DNA from: Echinostoma caproni
Taxonomy: Eukaryota; Platyhelminthes; Trematoda; Plagiorchiida; Echinostomatidae
Length of the DNA stretch: 13,878 nt
Reading direction: 5' to 3'
Assembly: GCA_900618425.1 (NCBI GenBank)
Contig: UZAN01040275.1
Span: 43,055 to 56,932 of the forward strand
In this document: piece after piece, positions 1 to 9,036 of the stretch
How positions within the stretch are numbered: position 1 is the first letter of the stretch
Layout: the number at the start of each line of letters is the position of its first letter
Translations under genes and position numbers: made by a program
Notes under the pieces: model-generated
Seen by the model: only the letters and a program-made list of their open reading frames with translations
What the model was told of the DNA's origin: nothing
The model's database searches: none

Positions 1-52
1 TGATTAGCTGGGGCGAAATCTGTTCTACGGATCACACCTTTCCCAAACAAGC

Positions 53-205
53 TTTAGCCTCGACCCGTAATCCTTTAGCCGAAACCCAAAATACTTTAGC
101 CAAAACCCACAATTCTTTAGCCTTGACCCACATTCCTTTAGCCAAAATCCGCAATACTTTAGCGAAAACCCGTAGTCCGTTAGCTCCAACGCAAAAAATT
201 TAGCC
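53..205. repeat. 21-bp tandem repeat, about 7 units
   Basis: Units begin with tttagcc or a close variant at 53, 74, 95, 116, 137, 158 and 179, and a partial unit starts near 199. The spacing is exactly 21 bp up to the last step, which is 20 bp. A typical unit reads tttagccaaaacccacaat plus two variable bases. Units differ at several positions, so the array is old or weakly homogenised. Because 21 is a multiple of three, the minus strand stays open for 60 codons and reads as a seven-residue repeat of the form G-F-x-L-K-x-x. I infer a minisatellite; the minus-strand peptide could be an artefact of the period. No splice sites or neighbouring gene support coding. Confidence 0.9.
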
Positions 206-3200
206 ACATCACAGTAGGCGAATCAGATCCAAAAGTATCGGAATATTCCAGTCTACGAATGTTAAAAAAAATTATTTTCTATAAATTTTGATGCTGCAAA
301 GCATGGTTAAGAAATAAGGTGTGGGGGTTGCATGCTGCAACACATGGTGAAAAGAGAAGGTTTAACCGATGTGCCCGTATCGTCAAGTCGTTTGATACAT
401 ATCGTTAAGCTTCCGTGAATCTGTATAACATGCGATACTTCTAGGAGTAAAAATCTCAAGCGCAACTCAAAACAATATATTGTTTCACGCAAGATTCGAA
501 TCAGTAGCATGCTCAGTGCTTTGAAATGTAGTCCTGTCGCAGGTATTGGTGATAAACGTGTTGTCGAATCTGTTTGCCACCCTACACACGTTTTCATTCA
601 CAAATCCGTTTGGTCTCTGTCATTGGCGCAACCTTAGCTTGTTGTCGATCATCCGACATCTCGTGTGCCGACATGCACTTCCTGTTCGCTACTAATGATC
701 CCATTTCTTTGCTCGCCTACCAAACGTGTTACATGATCAAAGTGGAGGATGTGATTCAATGTAATGCAATCTAATGATGTAATTCTCCGCAAATGGAACT
801 AAAATATCAAATGAACCGACAAGTTACGAAGCACTGAACAGTTGTTAACCTGGTTGGGGCTCATCACTAGTGCGATTCCTACAAAAAATAGTTTGTTCTC
901 ACTCTGTCTCGCGAACGTTGTCCGTGACCCTCTTATAGTGTGACTCACCATATCTTCTGATTGTTGTATCGGGTAGCTTTATCTTGTTATGATAATTTTC
1001 TGATGAAACAGCAGACCGGCTGAACCGCATAGTAACTAAATGATAGAAATTGATAACCTAAACCTCGGGAATCGAAATGGCGAACCAGATAGAGTCCTGT
1101 GAAGCCACGTGTGGCAATGAACCGAACGGTAGCATAGCTGCGCATCACTAAACCTGAGTGGAGATGGCGGAGCTCAAACCTCGATTCATAAGATCCAAAG
1201 CAGACCGATCACAAAGACTAGCCCACTGCACCATCACCACATTCCGGATTCATCCTCTGTCTGACCCGTATGCACATGCGCATTAACTTTATTTCAAATA
1301 TCGCTTGAACTCCCTCGTTTGCACTTTTGGTTCTCGATTGGCATTGTTCTCTTCGACGGTTCCGGCATATTTCCTGGAAAACGGCACAATTTGAAATTTA
1401 TTGCTTATGCACTTGTCATAATTTATTTAACAGTACCGCATTATCACTCGCTGTTGTCTAAAGTCGAACAAACCTCGCGAACATTTTGACTTGGTTTCTG
1501 AGGTTGCTCGTCAGTCAATGTTGACTTAGTTATTCATATTGTTCTAAAACTTATTCACCTCAGTATTTCAGATCAATCCGATACAACTGTCTAGCATGAG
1601 AAACCACTCGATTCTGAATAAAGATAAGGCATAAAACTGGTTTCCTCCAGAAAATTCAACCTTATCGCTGTCTGGATAATAGATCACTTTATGAAAGAAC
1701 AACAATGAATTCAGATTTATCTGGACTTGAGTGACTGATTTGGGAATTCACCAAATAATTAGTTAAGTTGATGCAAGTTGGGCTGAACTGTGAAGTAACC
1801 CTTAGTCAACTTGGTCAATGGGCCTCTAGAATCGACCTGAAAGGGGAGTTCTCAAAACCTTAATTTTTTCTGACACGCTCGCCCATTCCGGATGCAGGTC
1901 AAAAACAAACGGTTAGCCACTAGAACACATCAGACGTCTTGAACACCCAAGAATCACCTAAATGCAAAACGATAATGATTTAGACAAGGTTCCACTGCCC
2001 ACTGATGGCTCTAAAATTGTGTTTTATTTGTCTATGGGTTCTCTGTGGTACCAAAGTAAACTCATCAATGTGAATAAGTTAGTAACCTTTGCATGCGATT
2101 TCTCAGATTGATATACGTCTGCGCCGTTAAAAATTGTGACCTCCAGGGCTCAATTACAAATGTTTGAATTAGAAAGGAAGCCATTTTCGAAAGTTACAAC
2201 CATAAACGGATCCTTTCAATAATATGCATCCACACCGTGTGGTTTAGCAGCCACGTTTACGGTGGTTACATACTGCACAGATCAGACTGCAATGTGATCA
2301 CATCCTCCCTATCATCGTTTTCTTATCTTAGCCGTTGTTTTTAATACGTTGGATGCGTGAATATTAGGTACATAGGTAGAAACTCAAATCACAGTGGGTT
2401 TCGAGCCATAGGTGCCATCGTTACTGTGCAAACCTTCCCATTCTGCAACGAGTTGTCACTCTTGTTGCCGAATCACCTAAATGTAACTGAAAAGCAGCAT
2501 TTGATTGCTTAACCCGGGTGGGTGACGTTTTTCTTTCATTTGTGCGGCCATGTTTCAACTTGCTCCTTAAAATGAGCTTCATATTTATGTTAAAACGTTT
2601 CAATGATACTGGAATATTATGACATATTACTGAAAAATCTATATTTCTAGTTTATTTAGGCTGGTTGATGAAGAATAAACACAAATATGTAATGCCTTAT
2701 TTAAGTAAGTCATTATAATATCACACTTTGTTTAATTCTAATCCAAATAATTAGCGGTATGTGCTTTTTTAATGAGTGCGTTCAATTTTGTTGTAGTTAC
2801 TTGATATTGAGTATTTCATCGACCATCATTCAACATTTTTCATCCACCGACAGGCTTTCTGAGGAGATAGCGTATTCAAGAAGCTGAAGACAGATAAATA
2901 GTACCCATCATGCNATAGTGTGCCAACATTATCTTGAAGTTCACCTCCCAACTGGTCAGGGAAATCAATTCCGTTTTGGAAAGTGCAGTCTCGCTTGCGA
3001 ACTGTGTGAGCCATCGTTTGTTGCTCGACTGTACATCGTTTTGAGTTCATTTTCCCTGTGCAAACAAATAAAAAAGGCTTGTGTCACCACCATTCCCATT
3101 AACCGAATTGAACAAGTTAAGGTTTTATGAATACGCACGTCAAAAATAAACTTCTTGGGGCTCAATAAAGTTATTAGTTGTTGTTTTATTACTTATTTTC

Positions 3201-3959
3201 CTGTCTCAATTCTCTATGGACGAAACAATCCCTCGGCAATTATTGGAGGCATTATAATTCGTGGGGATTCTGCGATGACTAAACCGACAGAATTATTTCT
3301 AGCTGGTGTATGTTGTTAAAAGAGTGTGCAACTGTCACAGCGAATGGACACTAAAAATCGATGACGAACAAAAAGCAAAGAGCAAAGCCAACCCAAGTAA
3401 GCTTATACTGGTCCCCAAACTGGGACGTCACGTAGTGTGAAATGACTATCACGTTCGGCTTCCGTCTGTAAATTCAAATGTAAATCCTGCATTTACTAAT
3501 TTCATATACACCCTGAATGAACAAATATCAATTTGAAGACACGCGTTGTTCTGCCAAAACACAAAGTGAAGACTCAACATATGCAGTTGTGAAGTGCCTA
3601 TTGGTGTCGCTGAAGAGGGAAACCAGCAAATCGTAGGTACAGCTGCTCTGTTGAATAATTCTACCATGTCTGATGGCACTTGAAGAATATATTGATTTTT
3701 GGGAGTAGATGTGAAATCGATTTTAATGTCACTGGATGATGTAATCTAACGAATGGTATGCTTCCCCTGGTTCTGAAAGTTAATCCTCTATTGTCAGTGT
3801 GACGATCAACTACTTTGTTTTATTGCATCGCTGTGGTAACGTGAGAGGTTCATTCCCAGCAAACAAATAATAATAATCTGTCCAGTGAGTTTATTATTAC
3901 TGAGTCCGTTTCACTATAGAGACAGCAACAAGTGGTCAGGACGACATCCTGCTGTTTAT
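206..3959. other. Long AT-rich stretch with no supported gene
   Basis: I read both strands and saw only short open frames (up to about 100 codons) without recognisable motifs, plausible codon use or paired splice sites. One N lies at 2914. A minor inverted repeat occurs at 3868-3899: nine bases, taataataa, face ttattatta across about 14 bases. A minus-strand segment around 2947-3057 has a usable 3' splice site and a donor-like gag|gtgaac, but I recognise no protein and do not call it. This is probably intergenic DNA or a distant part of another intron. Confidence 0.6.
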
Positions 3960-4312
3960 CATGTGACCTATACTCATTTTGTTTCTGTTGGATACCAAGC
4001 CATCTCGTGAACAAGAAGTCACGTGACAATTTATTGCCTTTTCAAACGGTTGCTTCGGTTCCAGCTTATTCAAATACAATTATTTTCCGATAGCAAGTAT
4101 GAATGGACCCTGCTTCTAAGATCAAAATGAGTTCCGAAGTGGCCGGTCGGCACACGTGACATTCACAGCAGATGATCGAAAATTCCAACCGTTTGACTTG
4201 AGCATGCCTGAACGAAGAATACCAATCTCATTCAATCTGGCATGTTTATGCATCCACCACTGCAAAGCCTGATTGGTTGCTGTAGGATGGTGGGGGCAGT
4301 GACATGCACGTG
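3960..4312 (+). promoter_or_regulatory. Cluster of four CAYGTGAC E-box/M-box sites upstream of the CAP gene
   Basis: Sites seen: catgtgac at 3960-3967; the full palindrome gtcacgtgac at 4018-4027; cacgtgac at 4153-4160; and cacgtgac at 4307-4314. All four read CAYGTGAC on the + strand within about 355 bp, just before the first coding exon at 4418. CACGTG and CATGTG flanked by AC are known binding sites of bHLH-zip factors of the USF and MITF/TFE type. An inverted CCAAT box (attgg inside gattggttgc, 4271-4280) lies about 140 bp before the ATG. I see no convincing TATA box. That this is the promoter is inference from position and motif density. Confidence 0.35.
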
Positions 4313-4417
4313 ACAACCGCAGTTGGGATCAGTTTTCGGACGAGAAACACAGTGGGAGGCAGTGAGCAGGCTGTGCTCATTTTTTCGTATTCTCATACGC
4401 GGTTCGGACGCCACATA

Positions 4418-4461
4418 ATGGACTCAAAGTTTAATCAGGAATGCCTGAAATCACACAATGA
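4418..4461 (+). CDS. CAP-superfamily (GAPR-1-like / VAL) gene, coding exon 1
   Basis: This exon encodes the N-terminus: an ATG, 14 codons and two bases, ending in Ser-His-Asn-Glu. The donor is cacaatga|gtaagt at 4462, a near-consensus site. Its phase 2 end joins the single base opening exon 2 to give HNEFREIHGCPPLKL, the helix-1 signature of CAP proteins (compare H-N-x-Y-R-x-x-H-G-x-P-P-L in GAPR-1). The start lacks any hydrophobic signal sequence, which fits the cytosolic, non-secreted GAPR-1-like group (group 2 VALs in schistosomes). The frame is open further upstream, and an in-frame ATG at 4304 would add 38 residues. I prefer 4418 because family members start close to this helix. The exon is short, so the call rests on the exact phase and motif match to exon 2, which lies 4.4 kb away. 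Confidence 0.78.
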
Positions 4462-5757
4462 GTAAGTGATCTGAATGAATATATGTACATTTTTCATTGA
4501 GTTGGGTTTCCTTGACTGGACACTAGGACGAATCAAACCGTTGTGATGTATCTGGTTGGTAATTCATGAAAACAATCAAATTCATGTAGCTATATATTGT
4601 TTGAGAATTATTTCAACTTAGCAATGGAACACCCCGGTAAACGTCGAACTACGAGCGGTGGGGTGTGTGCTCACACCGCAGGAAAAGTTCATTCTTAACC
4701 GACTGCGATTGTGTACAAGTGTTTCTTTGGATACCCCTTTAGTTTACCAACAAACGAAGGCGATCTATTTTCACTCTTGTCAGCCCGATTGTTCACTTCT
4801 TCACTAAAAAATATGTGCCGTGTGTCTTACGTGCTTAATTTTATGCTTCTGATTCAGTTCGCCATATTAACAGTTCACAACAAAAATATTCTTCCGTCTG
4901 TTAAAGGCTGTTCCTTGCATCTTCAGACATTAGATTGCCACCTTTTTATTTTTAAATCATTATTACTGTGAATCCTTCCGATTTCGTCCGTCCTTCAGTT
5001 TCATTTTCTTTCGTGGCCCAGTTTCAAGCGAAAAAAACTCCATTACTATATGATTATAACTAGTTGTCGCGTGATGGTTTTCATTTTCGTGCTTCGCCTA
5101 AGCTGACCCAGCACGATTACAAACCAGTTCGATTCCTAGATGCAAACCAAAGCTTACAATCTCGCTGGACTTCAATTTCTCCCCTCGGTTTCTCTCTCAC
5201 ACACAAACCGGTTTATGGGTTTTGTTCCTCTAGCTCTTACTATCTGGTTGCTCTACCCAGCGCTCACATACAGTCCATTCGGTACTGCGTCCGCGTTTTC
5301 GCATTTGTGGCATTTGCGATTATGTTTCGTATCAAAACAGTTCCCATCCTGAAACGGTGGTGTTAAATTTGACCGCTCCCTTGATTCCGTTGTGTGCACT
5401 CTTATCCGCTCATGACATATTTCCGTTTTTGAAAGATTCCCTTTCATAACGAGGTATCCGTGGTGGCATGTTCTACATCCCCAGACTTCTCACGGTTCGA
5501 ATATTGAATTTGTCTTCTTCAGTTACTGCATATATTAGTAGTGTCGTATCATCAGACAGCCCCAACTTGTTATCAATTTTAACTGGGGGACTTAGTAGAT
5601 CAATCACCTTATCTGTTGAGTTAGGCATTGAAATAAGAAATGTTCAAACATCAAAATTCTCACGAATTCGATATCCTAAACATTGTTTTCAGTTAGTTTT
5701 TCTCTATAACCTACACCATTCCACCATTGGGCTTGCTGCAAAATGTAGCACAGTTGA

Positions 5758-5931
5758 ACTCTCTCCGTATTCTATTACTTGAAAACTGAGCTCCGTGTTT
5801 GCCTGTTCAGCCTCAATTTAATTCGTGTTTTGAGAGGAATACCGGTTAATTCCGGTATCTCACAAGGTTCTCCGCTACTTCTTCTATTCTCCCTGTTATC
5901 TTCATTAATAATCTGTTATCTCAAATCCTGA
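5758..5931 (+). pseudogene. Probable degenerate reverse-transcriptase fragment (CR1/jockey-like)
   Basis: The frame starting at 5758 is open for 57 codons to a TGA at 5929-5931. It contains GIPVNSGISQGSPLL at about 5836-5880. This resembles the RT motif between domains A and C of CR1/jockey/R1-type non-LTR elements (P-V-x-S-G-I-P-Q-G-S-P-L-S-P-L-L-F). The phenylalanine-rich stretch that should follow is present. A plus-one frame jump near 5900 gives F-I-N-N-L, the usual next element. No catalytic YADD motif was found downstream, and upstream motifs are not recognisable. The segment is therefore an old fragment if real. It is a different class from the right-end element, whose motif is of the GVRQ-C type. 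The hydrophobic tail is low complexity, so a chance match is possible. Confidence 0.35.
5839..5858. repeat. Small inverted repeat (7-bp arms, 6-base centre)
   Basis: ataccgg and ccggtat face each other across ttaatt, inside the RT-like relic. The symmetry is exact. The size is small enough to be chance. Confidence 0.5.
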
Positions 5932-6982
5932 ATCCTTTTCATGATTTGGCTGAATCAAGCTCAATCCTGTGTCTTTTTCACTTGCCTTTCTCTCTTTTCC
6001 CTCTCATATCTGGATCGTCTGATATTTGTTTTTTAAATTGAAGCCCATGTAACCAGGAAGATTTGCTGGATTTTCTTCCGAAGAGTTATATTTAACGTAA
6101 ATCAAACTAGAAGACAGAAATCAGATTGTGATAGGAACATTCATGCTAGAACCAGCTCGTTAATTCGGCATTTAAGTGCAACGATGCTGTGCGCTGCAGG
6201 CAATACGGAAAGCGTGAGAGTTCCACGTTTTCGCTGTTCTTGGGGAAAAGAGGATTGGAAGCTAGAAATGTGAAACCTGGAGATATTCACTTGAAGTGGG
6301 TGGCTAGCCGCTTCTATGCGAAATCTACGAGGAAGGAGCGGCATCCTCACTTCAGCAAAATCCAAAGTAGTATCGATCGAGTGGTGATAAAGAAGAGAGC
6401 CGGACGGTGAGCTAGTGACTGTAAATTAGATGTTAGGGACGAGATATTCCTGAAACGAACGGCTTTACGTTGCACTCTAAAGTGCTCTTTTAGAACCCAA
6501 TCATAGAATTAGCAAGTTGTGTTTTTTCATGCATATTCGCCCATCTGGTTTTCACTTTGTGATTGTGAGACTCACCCTTGCTACTCCACGTGATGGACTG
6601 ACTGTTAACTCGAATTACTCGAAAGAGTAAGCGCCTATATATATTCAGTAACTAATCACATCATATATGGGCATTTCGGGTAGGAAGTTAGACAATTTGC
6701 TTTTCCAGAGAAGGAATTCGCCGTGTATGGAGCAAATGAGGCTTGAACTGAAAAGCTATGAAGCAGTGTACAGTGGTTTCTACCTGAGTTGGTCTCTTCA
6801 GCAGTGCAAATTCATCACCGTCATATTGCCTTTTAAATATCAACCTATGTTTTTAATAAACATCTTGCTTTCAATCGCAGCCCAATTTACAATTAATGGT
6901 TTTGTTGGTTTTGAACTGAGTATCCTTAGGACTTCACCTTCAGGTACAGTCCCCACTTCATCGATTCAAACATATACTCGAA

Positions 6983-7210
6983 GGAACTAGACTAGAGTTC
7001 CGCTCTTATTGAAGTTCATCAGTAGTGAATATTCACCGTCCCGTCCGGGATTTGAACTCCGGACCCATCGCATGGGAGGCGTGTGTGTTATCACTGTGCT
7101 AACCAGCTCATACCATGGTTGGCCATAAATAATATCAGCCTTCACTTGGGGTGGATTGCTATGAAAATAGATATATTGTGAATGGGCTAAGTGAAATAAC
7201 TGTTTTAGAA
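6983..7210 (-). mobile_element. tRNA-derived SINE, antisense in CAP intron 1
   Basis: The minus strand carries a tRNA-like head at about 7117-7036. It has a box A-like tagcacagtga, a box B-like gttcaaatc (plus-strand gatttgaac at 7049-7057) and a loop ctcccat that reads as a Gly(CCC)-type anticodon. The D, anticodon and T stems are only partly paired, so this is not a working tRNA. Non-tRNA sequence flanks it on both sides: a leader-like part to about 7210, and a tail to about 6983 ending in a 6-bp inverted repeat (ggaact at 6983-6988 and agttcc at 6996-7001). This is the plan of a pol III SINE. Outer limits are approximate, since I could not find clear target-site duplications. The insertion is opposite to the host gene. 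The family is not identified. Confidence 0.6.
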
Positions 7211-7925
7211 CCATTGATTCACTTGTAGTTTACATTGTTTCACCATCCTGTGTGAGCAGCCCAAATGATTTGACGACTTCATATATCACGGTTAAATCAC
7301 ACAAACCACGTTGGTGCTTTGAGTAAACCAAAATCAATCCATGCATTCTAAAACACCAGGCCTTTATTCTGTTCGTATTAAACGCTCGTTGTGTCCCTGT
7401 GTGTGTACGTTGACTCAGTTAGATTCCAGGTTCTGACAAACAAGGAACAGCCAATAACATACAATCAGATAAAGCCTAGCGTATAGAGTGGATAGGGTAT
7501 CCAAAATTAACAGTGAATGTGTCCAAGAATATTATTAAAAGTAACGCGCACCTTATCCAGACAAACTTTACGTAATCCAAGAAAAATGATAAAGTTCTTT
7601 CGAAGTCATTATACACTATGTATGCTCCAGTTAATGGAGGTTATCTCACCAGTTTTATTCCTAAATGCATTTGCATGCCTTTTTCTCCAAAGTGAATTTA
7701 TTCGTATATACGTGATACACCCAACCCGAGCCACATCGATGGCTTACCTCACCTTTATTTGCTGTGTTTTTGATCTTCCTTTCTTTCCAGTTCAGGCAAA
7801 GGTAGTGTTCGTTAGAGTAACATTTTTCTCTTTCAAGTAACCCTTTTATTTAATTGAATTAATTTCTGAGTTCATTAGTTGAGGTTTTTCCTTTAAACCT
7901 GTACCATTCTGTACCGCGAATGACC

Positions 7926-7983
7926 ATGGATACCAAAATACAAGGAGCTAACCAAAACCGAAACGAGGTAATTCATAATTCAG
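7926..7983 (+). other. Candidate alternative first exon in intron 1
   Basis: An ATG opens 19 codons containing NRNEVIHNS and ends at a strong donor, cag|gtatat, in phase 1. NEVIHN loosely recalls the GAPR-1 N-terminus, but the phase does not fit exon 2 (which needs phase 2), so it cannot replace exon 1 directly. It would fit the phase of the 8318-8378 segment. Short length and lack of homology keep this speculative. Confidence 0.15.
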
Positions 7984-8317
7984 GTATATTAAATGTGCAT
8001 AGTTGGTTCTTTCAATGACCGGTGACGAGCGAGGGAAATCGCCCAAGATTGGTCGCATCTTTCGAGAACGACCGCATTTCACTCAAATCGCATTTTGTTT
8101 CTTATACTGCCCTTTGGTTCGCTATATCACTTTGATTTTGGCCACCTATGCTAAACAGATCCCTTATCATGCTATTCGTAACCACACCTTTTGCAGTTGA
8201 GTCCCGCACATCTCACCTCGCCTCACCGTAAATGAGATCAGAGTTTGCCGTTTTCCACAAATACAATAATGAATAATTTTTGTTTCGTAGTTTACTTATT
8301 ATATTGTTCATCGCCAG

Positions 8318-8378
8318 GATTTAGTGTGCAAAAGGATTTCTCCGGAACAACTTCCTACAGCAAGATAAATGTGGGTTG
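8318..8378 (+). other. Candidate cryptic or stop-introducing exon in intron 1
   Basis: This 61-base segment has a good acceptor (atattgttcatcgccag) and a near-perfect donor (gttg|gtgagt). Only one of the three frames is open; it reads phase 1 in and phase 2 out. After CAP exon 1 (phase 2) it would read straight into TAG. Joined to exon 2 in its own open frame it would create TGA at the junction. If used between exons 1 and 2 it would truncate the protein. It may equally be a decoy never spliced. Confidence 0.2.
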
Positions 8379-8863
8379 GTGAGTTTTCTGGTCACAGCCG
8401 AAAGTGAAACATGATTGATGACCGGTAGACGTTGACAGGAAACCTTAAAGTATCGAACTAATTAACCTAAAAATCCAAAAGCAGTAGCAATTAAATGAGA
8501 AAACAAGTTTGCAATTAATTATTGTACGGTTTGAAACTGTCCAATCTCACGTTTTTGGAGAGGTGATCGCCTGTGTTTCCCAGCACAGGAATAAAGGGCA
8601 TTATAGAACAAATCTTCTTCGTGCATAATGGAGTTAGTTTATTCCTTCGGTTTGCATTATCTTCAAAGGAATAACAAAAAGAAACGTTACATCGAACCTC
8701 CGTAATGGTTATCATTAGTGTGTTATCTTTCGTTTTGGAACTTTTGTTTGCGCCTCTTAACTAGCATTGACAATTTTGTTTGTTCACAAATATTTTGATG
8801 CAACTGATGCATTTGTAAACGGTTTTCCTAAAATAATCCAGTTTCATTTTCCTTCACAACTAG

Positions 8864-9036
8864 ATTTCGTGAGATTCATGGTTGTCCGCCGCTTAAATTG
8901 GACACATCACTGGCGGAAGCTGCACAATCATGGGCTGAAAACCTTGTGAAAGCTGGATGTTTACAGCATAGCCAGGCAGAAACCTACGGTGAGAACCTGG
9001 CTTTTCGCGGATCTACCGGAAAGGTTCAGTGTTCAG
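8864..9036 (+). CDS. CAP-superfamily (GAPR-1-like / VAL) gene, coding exon 2
   Basis: This exon has 173 bases (one base, 57 codons, one base). The acceptor is ttttccttcacaactag ending at 8863 and the donor is ttcag|gtatga at 9037. It encodes the core of the CAP domain, protein residues 15-73. FREIHGCPPLKLD completes the HN-x-F-R-x-x-H-G-x-P-P-L signature. A helix W-A-E-N-L follows. LQHS carries the first cavity histidine (about residue 50), and YGENLAF carries the cavity glutamate (about residue 58). These correspond to the His and Glu known to line the CAP cavity in GAPR-1. The few cysteines do not show the secreted VAL disulfide pattern, again pointing to the cytosolic group. Family proteins bind lipids or sterols, and the native role of the trematode members is uncertain. 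An alternative donor at 9023 (aag|gttcag) gives the wrong phase for exon 3. Confidence 0.92.

Larger units (their letters stand above)
4462..8863 (+). other. Intron 1 of the CAP gene (about 4.4 kb) with mobile-element relics
   Basis: It is bounded by gtaagt at 4462 and ttttccttcacaactag ending at 8863. It contains a probable RT relic (5758-5931), a small inverted repeat (5839-5858), an antisense tRNA-derived SINE (about 6983-7210) and two exon-like segments (7926-7983 and 8318-8378). From about 4960 to 6020 the + strand is visibly pyrimidine-rich. Open frames here (for example 5064-5366, 5468-5782, 7517-7840) match nothing I recognise and are not called. A block at 6189-6410 is richer in GC and encodes a basic peptide of unknown nature. 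Confidence 0.7.

Noticed and set aside
307..597. Minus-strand 96-codon open frame
   Set aside because: No known motif, no supporting splice sites and no neighbouring exon. Length is within chance for this much sequence.
1000..1035. Hammerhead-ribozyme-like ctgatga; also seen near 10527 and in the SINE tail
   Set aside because: None is followed by a paired stem II and the required gaaa core.
2826..3165. Overlapping open frames on both strands, with a minus-strand acceptor and a donor-like site near 2947
   Set aside because: No frame shows recognisable motifs or clear coding character. An N lies at 2914, and the two minus-strand frames compete without evidence to choose.
4711..4971. 86-codon + frame containing an HNK tripeptide like the CAP helix
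   Set aside because: No donor in the right place and no other CAP feature; exon 1 at 4418 explains the motif fully.
5064..5782. Successive + open frames of about 100 codons each
   Set aside because: They lie in a pyrimidine-rich stretch that is poor in stops by composition. No motif was recognised apart from the separate RT-like piece further on.
6470..6500. Histone-like 3' stem-loop (short hairpin gcactctaaagtgc followed by gctcttttagaacc)
   Set aside because: The sequence does not match the conserved histone stem-loop and no histone coding sequence precedes it.
7036..7117. Functional minus-strand tRNA-Gly gene
   Set aside because: D, anticodon and T stems each have mismatches and non-tRNA sequence flanks both ends, so a SINE head is the better call.
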